NCBI GenBank assembly: GCA_028694275.1
Contig: JAQUTS010000057.1
Span: 1 to 9,869 of the forward strand
DNA length: 9,869 nt
Direction: 5' to 3'
From: Candidatus Gastranaerophilales bacterium
GTDB taxonomy: Bacteria; Cyanobacteriota; Vampirovibrionia; Gastranaerophilales; CAJFVJ01
The first letter of the stretch is position 1. The number at the start of each line of letters is the position of its first letter. The notes under the pieces were generated by a model. The model made no database searches and was not told the origin of the DNA. It saw nothing but the letters and a program-made list of their open reading frames with translations. Of the stretch, positions 1-6,112 are shown piece by piece. The position numbers and the translations under genes are program-made.

Positions 1-712
1 TCACGGGAGTTATTGATACTTTATTGTTTCGGATAGCTTCGATATCTGTTCCTATTTCTGCATCTTTTGTTATTAGCTCGCCTGCCAGCCAGTAATACAC
101 TTTTCCTCTCGGGTCGGTTCTTTTTTCGTAAGTATCCGTGTACATGCGGGTTCCGAGTTTGGTTATTTCAAGTCCTGTGATGTCTTCAGAAGGCACACTT
201 GGCACGTTTATATTCAAAATGCTTTTAGGCGGAATGTGTACTTTTTGAATATTTGGCAGGAATTTTTTAATAAATTCTGCTGCATAATAAAAATTATCAA
301 GAGTTTGGTGATTTCCTGCTACTGAGATGGCAATGCTGGGGTACCCCAAAATAGCCCCTTCTAAGGCGGCAGAAACTGTACCTGAGTACAAAATATCTGT
401 TCCCAGATTGGGTCCATGATTTGGTCCTGAAATTACAATATCAGGCTTTTCTTCATCGGAAAGAACTGCATTTAGTCCTATTTTTACGCAATCACCTGGT
501 GTACCTGTTATCATCCATGCTCTTTTTACGTTGAATTTCGGCTCGATTTCTTCAACTCTTAAAGGAGTATGAAGCGTAATTGAGTGCCCTGCTGCAGAAC
601 GCTCCCCGTCAGGTGCAATTACATAAACATCATGCTCTGCCGATAATACTTCCATCATGGCTCTTATACCGCTTGCTTGTATTCCATCATCATTCGAAAT
701 TAAAATTTTCAT
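1..712 (-). CDS. surE: 5'/3'-nucleotidase SurE (C-terminus cut by window edge)
   Basis: SurE is a metal-dependent phosphatase that dephosphorylates nucleoside 5'- and 3'-monophosphates and acts in survival and nucleotide salvage. The reading frame is open from an ATG at 712-710 to the window edge, giving 237 residues of a family usually about 250-260 long, so only a short C-terminal piece is missing. The N-terminus reads MKILISNDDGIQASGI, with the paired metal-binding aspartates D8 and D9. These are followed by APDGERSAAGHS with S39, ITGTPGDCV, and the signature SGPNHGPNLGTDILYSGTV near residues 95-113, whose first Asn is the usual metal ligand. The visible end reads NKVSITPV, typical of the SurE C-terminal segment. 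An AAAGGG Shine-Dalgarno lies about 6 nt before the start. It lies 63 nt downstream of the DUF6485 gene on the same strand, with a weak hairpin between them. No defect is seen in the visible part. Confidence 0.95.
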   Translation of the reverse strand, partial: MKILISNDDGIQASGIRAMMEVLSAEHDVYVIAPDGERSAAGHSITLHTPLRVEEIEPKFNVKRAWMITGTPGDCVKIGLNAVLSDEEKPDIVISGPNHGPNLGTDILYSGTVSAALEGAILGYPSIAISVAGNHQTLDNFYYAAEFIKKFLPNIQKVHIPPKSILNINVPSVPSEDITGLEITKLGTRMYTDTYEKRTDPRGKVYYWLAGELITKDAEIGTDIEAIRNNKVSITPV

Positions 713-733
713 TCTATACCCTTTTTCAAAACT

Positions 734-765
734 CCAAAACTTGGGGTTATAATACTATTCCCAAG
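734..765 (-). terminator. weak possible terminator between the DUF6485 gene and surE
   Basis: On the minus strand a 6-bp GC-containing stem (CTTGGG at 765-760 pairing with CCCAAG at 745-740) encloses a 14-nt loop and is followed by TTTTGG. The stem is short, the loop long and the T-run brief, so this is at best a weak or partial terminator just after the DUF6485 stop codon. Confidence 0.25.
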
Positions 766-775
766 AAACTCACTT

Positions 776-973
776 TTAATCTACAATTGTCGTATTTTTA
801 ATAAAAAATTCTACGCTTCTGTTATAGGTTTTTTCGCCTTCTTTAGAGAAAAAACATCCGGGGATTTCGCCGGCTTCTCTGTGGGCTTTAACGCATTCGC
901 AGCACATGCCCTTTTTGGAACAATTATAGGTACAGGTGCACAATGCTTTGTTTCTCTCTATTTTACATTCCAT
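776..973 (-). CDS. small cysteine-rich DUF6485-like protein
   Basis: This 65-residue protein resembles the DUF6485 family of uncharacterised small Cys-rich proteins (recognised from memory, not by search). What is visible: C12-T-C14, C18, then G22-x-C24-C25-E-C27-V-x-x-H31, G35, P38-x-C40-F-F, then a basic/aromatic tail KTYNRSVEFFI. Seven cysteines and one histidine in about 30 residues suggest bound metal (zinc or Fe-S), but no function is established. There is no signal peptide or membrane segment, so it is probably cytosolic. The ATG at 973-971 is preceded by AAGGA at 988-984, and a TATAAT box lies just upstream at 1001-996. It is followed by surE on the same strand. The same G-x-C-C-E-C-V-x2-H-x3-G-x-[IL]-P-x-C-F pattern recurs at the start of the incomplete ORF at 9375-9869. 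Confidence 0.82.
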   Translation of the reverse strand: MECKIERNKALCTCTYNCSKKGMCCECVKAHREAGEIPGCFFSKEGEKTYNRSVEFFIKNTTIVD

Positions 974-995
974 AAGTAATTAATCCTTTGATTAG

Positions 996-1024
996 ATTAT
1001 AGCTTGATTTTGCCATTTTGGGAA
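996..1024 (-). promoter_or_regulatory. putative promoter of the DUF6485 gene
   Basis: On the minus strand a perfect -10 box TATAAT (1001-996) has TTCCCA (1024-1019, 4 of 6 matches to TTGACA) 17 nt upstream. The predicted start near 989 would leave only about 16 nt of leader, which still contains the AAGGA Shine-Dalgarno. The site lies just past the terminator at 1036-1062, so this gene probably has its own promoter independent of the upstream candidate RNA. Confidence 0.45.
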
Positions 1025-1035
1025 GTTTAAGCAAT

Positions 1036-1062
1036 AAAAAACACCATTTCGTAAAATGGTGT
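1036..1062 (-). terminator. intrinsic terminator ending the candidate small RNA
   Basis: Read on the minus strand, a perfect 9-bp stem ACACCATTT (1062-1054) pairs with AAATGGTGT (1049-1041) around a 4-nt TACG loop, and is followed at once by TTTTTATT. On the plus strand the hairpin is not followed by a T-run, so it acts in the minus direction only. No protein gene lies upstream of it on this strand within the window, which is what points to a short non-coding transcript. Confidence 0.75.
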
Positions 1063-1152
1063 ATATTCTGCATCCTAATGGTCTCTTCTTCTTTTGTTTA
1101 AAATCTTTTAATGTATTAGGATTTTTAAATTAGTGTTTGTTTAACACTTGAT
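1036..1152 (-). ncRNA. candidate small RNA or structured leader, about 115 nt
   Basis: This transcript is inferred from a perfect minus-strand consensus promoter at 1187-1159 and an intrinsic terminator at 1062-1036, with no convincing ORF between them. Three hairpins can be drawn from 5' to 3'. The first is AGTGTT (1148-1143) with AACACT (1137-1132), loop 5 nt. The second is an 8-bp stem ATCCTAAT (1122-1115) with ATTAGGAT (1079-1072), closing a 35-nt loop that carries a purine-rich stretch GAAGAAGAGACC. The third is the terminator hairpin. It does not match a riboswitch, T-box or 6S layout that I recognise. It could be a free sRNA, since the DUF6485 gene behind it has its own -10 box, or an attenuating leader of that gene. 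Its identity is unknown and its existence is inference from signals. Confidence 0.5.
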
Positions 1153-1158
1153 GTAATC

Positions 1159-1187
1159 ATTATAAAAATAAAAATAATTTATGTCAA
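1159..1187 (-). promoter_or_regulatory. perfect sigma-70 consensus promoter
   Basis: On the minus strand TTGACA (1187-1182) is separated by exactly 17 nt from TATAAT (1164-1159), matching the housekeeping consensus at all 12 positions. The expected transcription start is near 1152. It points away from hisG and toward the candidate small RNA. Its -35 box lies about 14 nt from the hisG -10 box on the opposite strand, so polymerases at the two promoters would likely exclude one another. Confidence 0.75.
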
Positions 1188-1197
1188 TCTTTTTTTT

Positions 1198-1206
1198 TGC
1201 TATACT
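1198..1206 (+). promoter_or_regulatory. extended -10 promoter of the hisG operon
   Basis: TGC followed by TATACT (1201-1206) forms an extended -10 element, which can compensate for the lack of a good -35 box about 17 nt upstream. Transcription would start near 1213, leaving a leader of about 34 nt before hisG. That is too short for a classical histidine attenuator, and no run of His codons is seen. An AGAGG Shine-Dalgarno lies at 1234-1238. Confidence 0.5.
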
Positions 1207-1246
1207 CAAAATTATATTGAATTAATATTTTATAGAGGTTTTAAAG

Positions 1247-2107
1247 ATGGAAGTTTTAAGGATCGCAGTCCCTAATAAGGGCAGAATGTCAGAAAAAATG
1301 CTTGCTTTACTGGAGAGAGCAGGACTTAATATTTTAGATAAAAAAGATCGTTGTCTTTCTACAATGACAGAAGACGGCAGATATTCGATAATATTTTTGC
1401 GTACAAAAGATATCCCGAAGTTTATCCAAAACGGTACGGCTGATATAGGTTTTACAGGTATAGACGTGGTTGAAGAAGCCGGAAGTGACATTGATAGAAT
1501 TCTTGACCTTGATTTTGGCAAATGTGATATGGTTTTGGCGGTTAAAGATGAAGATCCTTACACCATGCCTGAGGATCTTCCTAATAATCTGAAAGTTGTT
1601 ACGTCTTTTCCTAATATTACTAAAAAATATTTTGAAAAAATCGGTAAACAGGTTCAAATAATTGAAGTGGCAGGAGCTACAGAAATCACGCCTCGTCTTG
1701 GTTTGGCCGATGCTATTGTTGATATTACTTCAAGCGGTTCTACTTTGAAGATGAACAAACTTCGAATTATTGATAATTTTTTGAAATCATCTGCCGTAAT
1801 AATCGGAAGACCTGGTATAACAAAAGAATTGCCCGATGAAATAGAAACTTTTGTCAGAGCGGTCAAATCGGCAATAATTGCTGAGGATAAAAAATATTTG
1901 ATGGCGAATTTCCCGAAAAATTCTCTGGACAGTATCAAGGATCTTGGGCTAAAATCACCTACTGTAACAACACTTATCGGTGATGATGAAAATGTTGCTA
2001 TTCATATTGTAATCAACAAAAATGAAGTTTATTCCATTGTAGATAGGCTCAAAAAGCTTGGTGCGACAGGAATTTTGATTTTGGCTGTTGATCAGGTAAT
2101 GCCATAG
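1247..2107 (+). CDS. hisG: ATP phosphoribosyltransferase, long form
   Basis: HisG catalyses the first step of histidine biosynthesis, joining ATP and PRPP to give phosphoribosyl-ATP. The 286 residues match the long (HisG-L) form. The catalytic periplasmic-binding-protein-like part covers roughly residues 1-212, beginning LRIAVPNKGRMSE, with TADIGFTGIDVV (64-75) and the PRPP-binding region GATEITPRLGLADAIVD (143-159) followed by SSGSTL. The last 75 or so residues (about 213-286, ending LGATGILILAVDQVMP) correspond to the ACT-like C-terminal domain that binds histidine for feedback inhibition. Having this domain, the enzyme should not need HisZ. The ATG is preceded by AGAGG with 8 nt spacing. 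It is the first gene of a tight operon: its TAG stop is followed immediately by the mazG ATG. No other his gene is in the window. Confidence 0.95.
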   Translation: MEVLRIAVPNKGRMSEKMLALLERAGLNILDKKDRCLSTMTEDGRYSIIFLRTKDIPKFIQNGTADIGFTGIDVVEEAGSDIDRILDLDFGKCDMVLAVKDEDPYTMPEDLPNNLKVVTSFPNITKKYFEKIGKQVQIIEVAGATEITPRLGLADAIVDITSSGSTLKMNKLRIIDNFLKSSAVIIGRPGITKELPDEIETFVRAVKSAIIAEDKKYLMANFPKNSLDSIKDLGLKSPTVTTLIGDDENVAIHIVINKNEVYSIVDRLKKLGATGILILAVDQVMP

Positions 2108-2884
2108 ATGAGTAATTTGCAAAAATTAGCAGCTATTTTGGAGAAACTAAGGTCAGAAAACGGCTGTCCTTGGGATAAAGAGCAGACGCATTCTTCTTTG
2201 AAAAGAAATCTCATTGAAGAATCTTATGAGCTTTTAGAAGCTATAGACAATAACAACCTTGAAAATATGAAAGAAGAACTGGGAGATGTTTTACTTCAGG
2301 TATTTTTCCATGCTCAAATTGCAAAAGAGAACGCACAGTTTTCTATAGAGGATGTTGCTCAAGAAATTTGCACCAAGCTTATAAGGCGCCATCCGCATGT
2401 CTTTGGTGATGAAAATATTGATAATGCAGATGATGTCATCACTAGATGGGAAGAAATTAAAAAGATAGAAAAAAAGGACACTCGCCAATCTGCTCTCTCA
2501 GGTGTAGTTAAGGCACAGCCATCTTTGATGGTTGCTCACCAACTTAGCAAAAAAGCCGTCAAAACTGGTTTTGAATGGCCTAATTATGAGATGCTTAAGG
2601 AGTGTTTTTATTCAGAAGTTGATGAATTCCATGAAGCGATGGATTCAGGTGATATTTCTCATATGGAAGAGGAGCTTGGTGATATGCTTTTTGCATTGGT
2701 AAATATTGCAAGGTGGAATAAAATTGATTCAGAGCAAGCACTCAGGCGTGCTAATGATAAATTTATCAAAAGGTTTGAAATGATGGAGAAACTTGCCCAA
2801 AAACCTTTGGAAGAGTATAATTTTAAAGAATACGATGATTTGTGGAAACAAGCAAAACAAAAAATTGCAAAGGGGGATTTTTGA
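2108..2884 (+). CDS. mazG: nucleoside triphosphate pyrophosphohydrolase MazG
   Basis: MazG hydrolyses (d)NTPs, especially aberrant ones, to the monophosphate and pyrophosphate, cleaning the nucleotide pool. The 258 residues carry two tandem MazG domains as in full-length MazG. The first (about 8-105) starts LRSENGCPWDKEQTH and has the metal-binding helices EESYE (37-41) and EELGD (56-60), then KLIRRHPHVFGD (90-101). The second (about 145-250) has EVDEFHE (170-176) and EEELGD (187-192). Both sets of acidic Mg-binding residues are intact, so both domains look potentially active. It begins directly after the hisG stop with no intergenic base and only a weak upstream AGG, suggesting translational coupling. 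Its TGA stop overlaps the rsfS TTG start. Confidence 0.95.
   Translation: MSNLQKLAAILEKLRSENGCPWDKEQTHSSLKRNLIEESYELLEAIDNNNLENMKEELGDVLLQVFFHAQIAKENAQFSIEDVAQEICTKLIRRHPHVFGDENIDNADDVITRWEEIKKIEKKDTRQSALSGVVKAQPSLMVAHQLSKKAVKTGFEWPNYEMLKECFYSEVDEFHEAMDSGDISHMEEELGDMLFALVNIARWNKIDSEQALRRANDKFIKRFEMMEKLAQKPLEEYNFKEYDDLWKQAKQKIAKGDF
2871..2876 (+). promoter_or_regulatory. ribosome binding site that fixes the rsfS start at TTG 2881
   Basis: AGGGGG lies inside the last codons of mazG, 4 nt before TTG 2881-2883. The longer in-frame alternative, a GTG at 2842 inside mazG, would put this purine run within the coding sequence and add 13 residues that do not resemble RsfS. The TTG start is therefore preferred. 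Confidence 0.65.
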
Positions 2885-3276
2885 AGGAAGTAGAAACTAG
2901 CACGCTAACAAGCGTTGTAGCGAGAATTTTGGATAACAGATTGGCTAAAGATATTACAATTTTGAATATTTCAAATGTATCTGTGATGGCGGATTATTTT
3001 GTAATTTGCTCAGGTGATAGCTCTACTCAAGTGAGAGCAATGACCGGGTATGTCAAAGAATATATTAAAAAACTGTTTGGAAGGCTTCCAAACGGTGAAG
3101 AAACTGATATGAAAAATCGTTGGAATCTATTAGATTATGGCGATGTTGTAGTTCATGTTTTGCATAGAGAAGAAAGAGATACTTACGCAATCGAAAAATT
3201 TTGGAACCACGGTTTCAAAGTAAAAGAAGAAGATTGGATGAAAGAATCAGAACCTTTTGCCAAAGAATTAGCTTAG
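2881..3276 (+). CDS. rsfS: ribosomal silencing factor RsfS
   Basis: RsfS (RsfA, DUF143/Iojap family) binds ribosomal protein uL14 on the large subunit and blocks subunit joining, reducing translation under nutrient limitation. From the TTG at 2881 the protein has 131 residues, a normal family length. Family motifs are clear: DITILNISNVSVMADYFVIC, GDSSTQVRAM, then RWNLLDYGDVVVHVLHREER and DTYAIEKFW. The TTG overlaps the mazG stop (TTGA), so translation is probably coupled to mazG. It is the last gene of the hisG-mazG-rsfS operon. In many bacteria rsfS sits beside nadD; no nadD is present here. The stop lies 2 nt from the stop of the convergent lptF-like gene, with no terminator between them. 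Confidence 0.92.
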   Translation: MKEVETSTLTSVVARILDNRLAKDITILNISNVSVMADYFVICSGDSSTQVRAMTGYVKEYIKKLFGRLPNGEETDMKNRWNLLDYGDVVVHVLHREERDTYAIEKFWNHGFKVKEEDWMKESEPFAKELA

Positions 3277-3278
3277 GT

Positions 3279-4400
3279 TTATTTTTCTATTCTTATATTT
3301 TTCCATTGTAAGCTTGCGATTATTGCTCCTATGACAATTGAGCATGGTATTGATGCTGCAATAATCGGAAGTAATATGCCTTTTGTGGCCAAAAGATCTA
3401 TAAGCGGTATAAAGATATAATATGCAAAAATCACTCCTACTGCTGCAGTAAAGCCTATGAGCCTTTGTTCTCTGGGTCTTGAGTATCCTAAAATACAGCC
3501 TAAAATGGCAAGGAAAATACAGCTTATCGAATCAAAGAATCTTTGATAATATTTGTTTAAGTTGGAGCGGTATTCTTCATCCATGCCTTCTTGTTTCAGC
3601 AGATTTAGATATTTACTCATCTCAGCATTTGTGAGGTTTCTGTCTCTTTGTACTGAAAAATTCATCAATTCCACCATTGATTTGGCTTTTTTGTCGTTCA
3701 GTATTTCTATTGTATCAAAGTGACTTATTTCTTTGAAAATATTATTATCGTTAATTGTGTATTTAATGCCGTCAACTATATAGATTGCATTGTTTTCATA
3801 AATAGCGAACGGAGCGGTATAAATGCTTCTTAAAAGCGGTACCATAAGGTCATTTTCTGTTGAAAGTCCGAGAACATTTATGTTATAGATTTTTTCTCCG
3901 TCAAAGTTTGATACGATTATTATTTGTTGGGGTTTTCCGTTTTCGTTTTTGTCAACATAAACAAATTGTTGGTTGAGATTTTTTGAGCTGTCCAGTATTT
4001 TCCTTGAATAAGGTATCAGCTGGTCAAAAGTTATAAAAGCTAAAAAACTAAAAATAACGCTGATGCATATAATCGGTGCCAAAATCCTTTTGAAGCTTAC
4101 ACCAACACTTCTGAGCGTTGTCAATTCAAAATTTCTGCTCATTGAGTCAAATACCCATAAACAACCGAGTAATAGCCCCATAGGTATGGCTTTGCCCAAA
4201 ACCAACGGTATCTCAAGAATAAAAACTTTTATGCCATGTACAAGTGTGTATTCGTTTCCTATGACTTTCCTTATTATTTTGAACAAAATCTCAGGACTTA
4301 CCCAAATTACAATGAACAAAACCATACCGAGCAAAGTAGTGAAAAGTACTTGGCGAAAAAGATATTTGTCTATTAATTTAATTTTAAAATTAAAGTTCAA
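3279..4400 (-). CDS. lptF: LPS export permease, LptF/LptG family (YjgP/YjgQ)
   Basis: This inner-membrane permease pairs with the LptB ATPase to extract lipopolysaccharide and pass it to LptC. The 373 residues show the family layout of six membrane helices: about 15-37, 58-80 and 105-127, then after a periplasmic beta-jellyroll region (about 130-285) helices near 290-310, 315-337 and 344-364. The N-terminus IDKYLFRQVLFTTLLG and the segment NFELTTLRSVGVS (coupling-helix region contacting LptB) are typical. The start is a TTG at 4400-4398, supported by GGGAG 6 nt upstream and an 11-nt overlap with the end of lptB. LptF and LptG cannot be told apart from sequence alone here, and only one permease gene lies in the operon. 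The partner may be encoded elsewhere, or the protein may form a homodimer. Confidence 0.9.
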   Translation of the reverse strand: MNFNFKIKLIDKYLFRQVLFTTLLGMVLFIVIWVSPEILFKIIRKVIGNEYTLVHGIKVFILEIPLVLGKAIPMGLLLGCLWVFDSMSRNFELTTLRSVGVSFKRILAPIICISVIFSFLAFITFDQLIPYSRKILDSSKNLNQQFVYVDKNENGKPQQIIIVSNFDGEKIYNINVLGLSTENDLMVPLLRSIYTAPFAIYENNAIYIVDGIKYTINDNNIFKEISHFDTIEILNDKKAKSMVELMNFSVQRDRNLTNAEMSKYLNLLKQEGMDEEYRSNLNKYYQRFFDSISCIFLAILGCILGYSRPREQRLIGFTAAVGVIFAYYIFIPLIDLLATKGILLPIIAASIPCSIVIGAIIASLQWKNIRIEK

Positions 4401-5112
4401 AGTCTTCTCCCAGGTAGTATTTTTTGGCTATTGGGTTGTTTGCAACTTCTTCTCCGGTTCCTGATACTTTTATTTGCCCGTCAAAGATGATATTGGCATA
4501 GTTTGTGATGGATAGAGTAGCTTTTGGATTGTGGTCGGTAATCAAAATACCTATTCCTCTTTCCGTAAGTCTTTGAATTTGACCTTGGATATCTTGTATT
4601 GCAATCGGGTCAATACCTGTGAACGGTTCATCAAGAAGAATGAATTGAGGGTCTGCTGCCAGTGCTCTGGCTATTTCTACTCGTCTTCTTTCCCCGCCTG
4701 AGAGCTTAACGCTGGGACTTTTTCTTAGTTTTGTTACCCCAAAGTCTTCAAGAAGTTCTTCAAGTCGTTCTTTTCTTCTTTTTTTGTTAAGTTTTTTATT
4801 TAATTCAAGAACAAGTTTTATGTTTTCTTCAACAGTTAATCCTCTAAAAATAGAAGTTTCTTGAGGCAAATAACCAATCCCTGCTCTTGCTCTCATGTGA
4901 ATCGGTTGATTTGTGAGATCATTGCCGTCAAGAACTATACGTCCGCAATCAGCATTGACAAGACCTACAATCATATAAAACGTAGTTGTTTTTCCCGCGC
5001 CGTTTGGCCCTAATAGACCTGTTATTTCACCTTTTTTAACTGTGAAAGAAACATCATTAACGACGGTTCTTCCGTCATATTCTTTTTTTAGTCCTGAGAT
5101 TATAATTGACAT
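4390..5112 (-). CDS. lptB: LPS export ABC transporter ATP-binding protein LptB
   Basis: LptB is the cytoplasmic ATPase that powers LPS extraction from the inner membrane by the LptB2FG complex. All ABC motifs are present in 240 residues: Walker A GPNGAGKT (35-42), Q-loop Q84 in YLPQE, signature LSGGE (137-141), Walker B FILLDEP (157-163), and the switch histidine H194 in ITDHN. ERRRVEIARAL after the signature and the C-terminal YYLGEDFEL are specific to LptB rather than to general ABC ATPases; the conserved C-terminal tail is needed for LptB function in E. coli. The ATG at 5112 lies 7 nt after the lptA stop, and its end overlaps the downstream permease by 11 nt, so the three genes are surely cotranscribed. 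Confidence 0.97.
   Translation of the reverse strand: MSIIISGLKKEYDGRTVVNDVSFTVKKGEITGLLGPNGAGKTTTFYMIVGLVNADCGRIVLDGNDLTNQPIHMRARAGIGYLPQETSIFRGLTVEENIKLVLELNKKLNKKRRKERLEELLEDFGVTKLRKSPSVKLSGGERRRVEIARALAADPQFILLDEPFTGIDPIAIQDIQGQIQRLTERGIGILITDHNPKATLSITNYANIIFDGQIKVSGTGEEVANNPIAKKYYLGEDFEL
4407..4411 (-). promoter_or_regulatory. ribosome binding site supporting the TTG start of the permease gene
   Basis: GGGAG, read on the minus strand inside the end of lptB, lies 6 nt before TTG 4400-4398. No ATG is found near this position; the next in-frame Met is about residue 26, inside the first membrane helix. This makes the TTG the likely start. Confidence 0.6.
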
Positions 5113-5119
5113 AATTTAC

Positions 5120-6112
5120 CTATTTCTTAGTATTGAATATTATCGCTCCGCCTGTGCTTGAGCCTGTATCTCCAAATCCTTTAACATTTTTGAAGCTTGT
5201 TTTTACATTCCCTTCAGCTGTGAAATTTTTGGGGTTCAACGTGAGGATGATTTTATCAGCTTCAACTATTTTATCAGTTTCTTGTATTTTACTTCTTTTG
5301 TAAAATACTATTTGGTTGATTTTTTTGGTTTTTTTATCAGGTAAAAAGGTGGCTTTTGGGCCTGTCGCAATATAATCTTGATATGTTATTTTGACTGTTC
5401 CGCTTGTCATTAATGAGCCTGTGGTTTTGTCGTATTGTTGATATCCTGCGTAAATATCAAAATTTGATCCGTCATCATTGACTGCATGTGAATGGGTATT
5501 TCCTTTTGCGACCAGTTCTTCTGATTTTGGGTTGTACATAACTGTGCTGGCGGTCAAAACACTATTTTCTTGCTTAATTATGGCATTGCCGATAAGCTTC
5601 ATTTTATCCATTTTACTGTTTTGGTCCATTTTGAGGTGTGCCTCATTTGATGTTGCAACAACATCTTTGTAGTGAATGATTACATTGCCTTTTGCTTTCA
5701 TCAAATTTGTATTTATATCGTATTCTTGATAATCAGCAGTGAGCACAACCACAGGGACGCGTTTTTCGCTGAAAGTTGTTATTGTGTTGCCTTCCGCTTT
5801 GATTTTTTTATTCAAAAGAGACATCGTCATAATATCTGATTTGATTTCATGTTGGTTTAGTTTGTTGTCTTTTATTGCATAAACTTTATCAAGAAATGTT
5901 GCTTTGTCTATTTCATTTTGAGGTGTTATATCAATCACGGCTCTTGGGCTTGTGACTGTGATGTCATCCATTTTTACTTTGACATTCCCTTCAAGGAGAG
6001 TTTTGTTTTGGGTAGAATCATAACTTTGTTTTTTGGATTCCACTGTAACCGTTGAGGCAATCGCCGGCAACATTACAAACAAACATACTATTAGCAAGAA
6101 TAATTTTTTCAT
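5120..6112 (-). CDS. lptA: LptA/OstA-type periplasmic LPS bridge protein, extended form
   Basis: LptA-type proteins form the beta-jellyroll bridge that carries LPS across the periplasm. A signal peptide is visible: MKK, a hydrophobic core to about residue 16, then PAIA|S (cleavage near 19-20); there is no lipobox. The mature part is built of beta repeats whose turns recur as GN or GT at residues 42, 108, 142, 175, 204, 238 and 301, for example EGNVKVKMDDITVTSPRAVI and KGNVIIHYKDVVATSNEAHL. At 330 residues it is much longer than E. coli LptA (about 185), enough for roughly twice as many jellyroll strands. It overlaps lptC by 4 nt (ATGA) and lies 7 nt before lptB. An LptD-like role is unlikely because no C-terminal barrel is present. 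Family call is firm; the functional consequence of the length is inference. Confidence 0.9.
   Translation of the reverse strand: MKKLFLLIVCLFVMLPAIASTVTVESKKQSYDSTQNKTLLEGNVKVKMDDITVTSPRAVIDITPQNEIDKATFLDKVYAIKDNKLNQHEIKSDIMTMSLLNKKIKAEGNTITTFSEKRVPVVVLTADYQEYDINTNLMKAKGNVIIHYKDVVATSNEAHLKMDQNSKMDKMKLIGNAIIKQENSVLTASTVMYNPKSEELVAKGNTHSHAVNDDGSNFDIYAGYQQYDKTTGSLMTSGTVKITYQDYIATGPKATFLPDKKTKKINQIVFYKRSKIQETDKIVEADKIILTLNPKNFTAEGNVKTSFKNVKGFGDTGSSTGGAIIFNTKK

Noticed and set aside
580..801. A 73-codon plus-strand frame opposite surE
   Set aside because: It runs antisense to well-conserved surE codons and across the intergenic gap. Its composition is not protein-like, and surE explains the region.
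963..1073. A minus-strand frame of about 36 codons starting ATG at 1073-1071, running through the terminator hairpin and ending over the DUF6485 start
   Set aside because: It spans a strong intrinsic terminator, the GG-containing stretch before it is too close to serve as a Shine-Dalgarno, and an open run of this length is expected by chance in this composition.
2842..2880. GTG at 2842 as a longer rsfS start
   Set aside because: It adds 13 residues read from inside mazG that do not look like RsfS and has no ribosome binding site; TTG 2881 has AGGGGG upstream.
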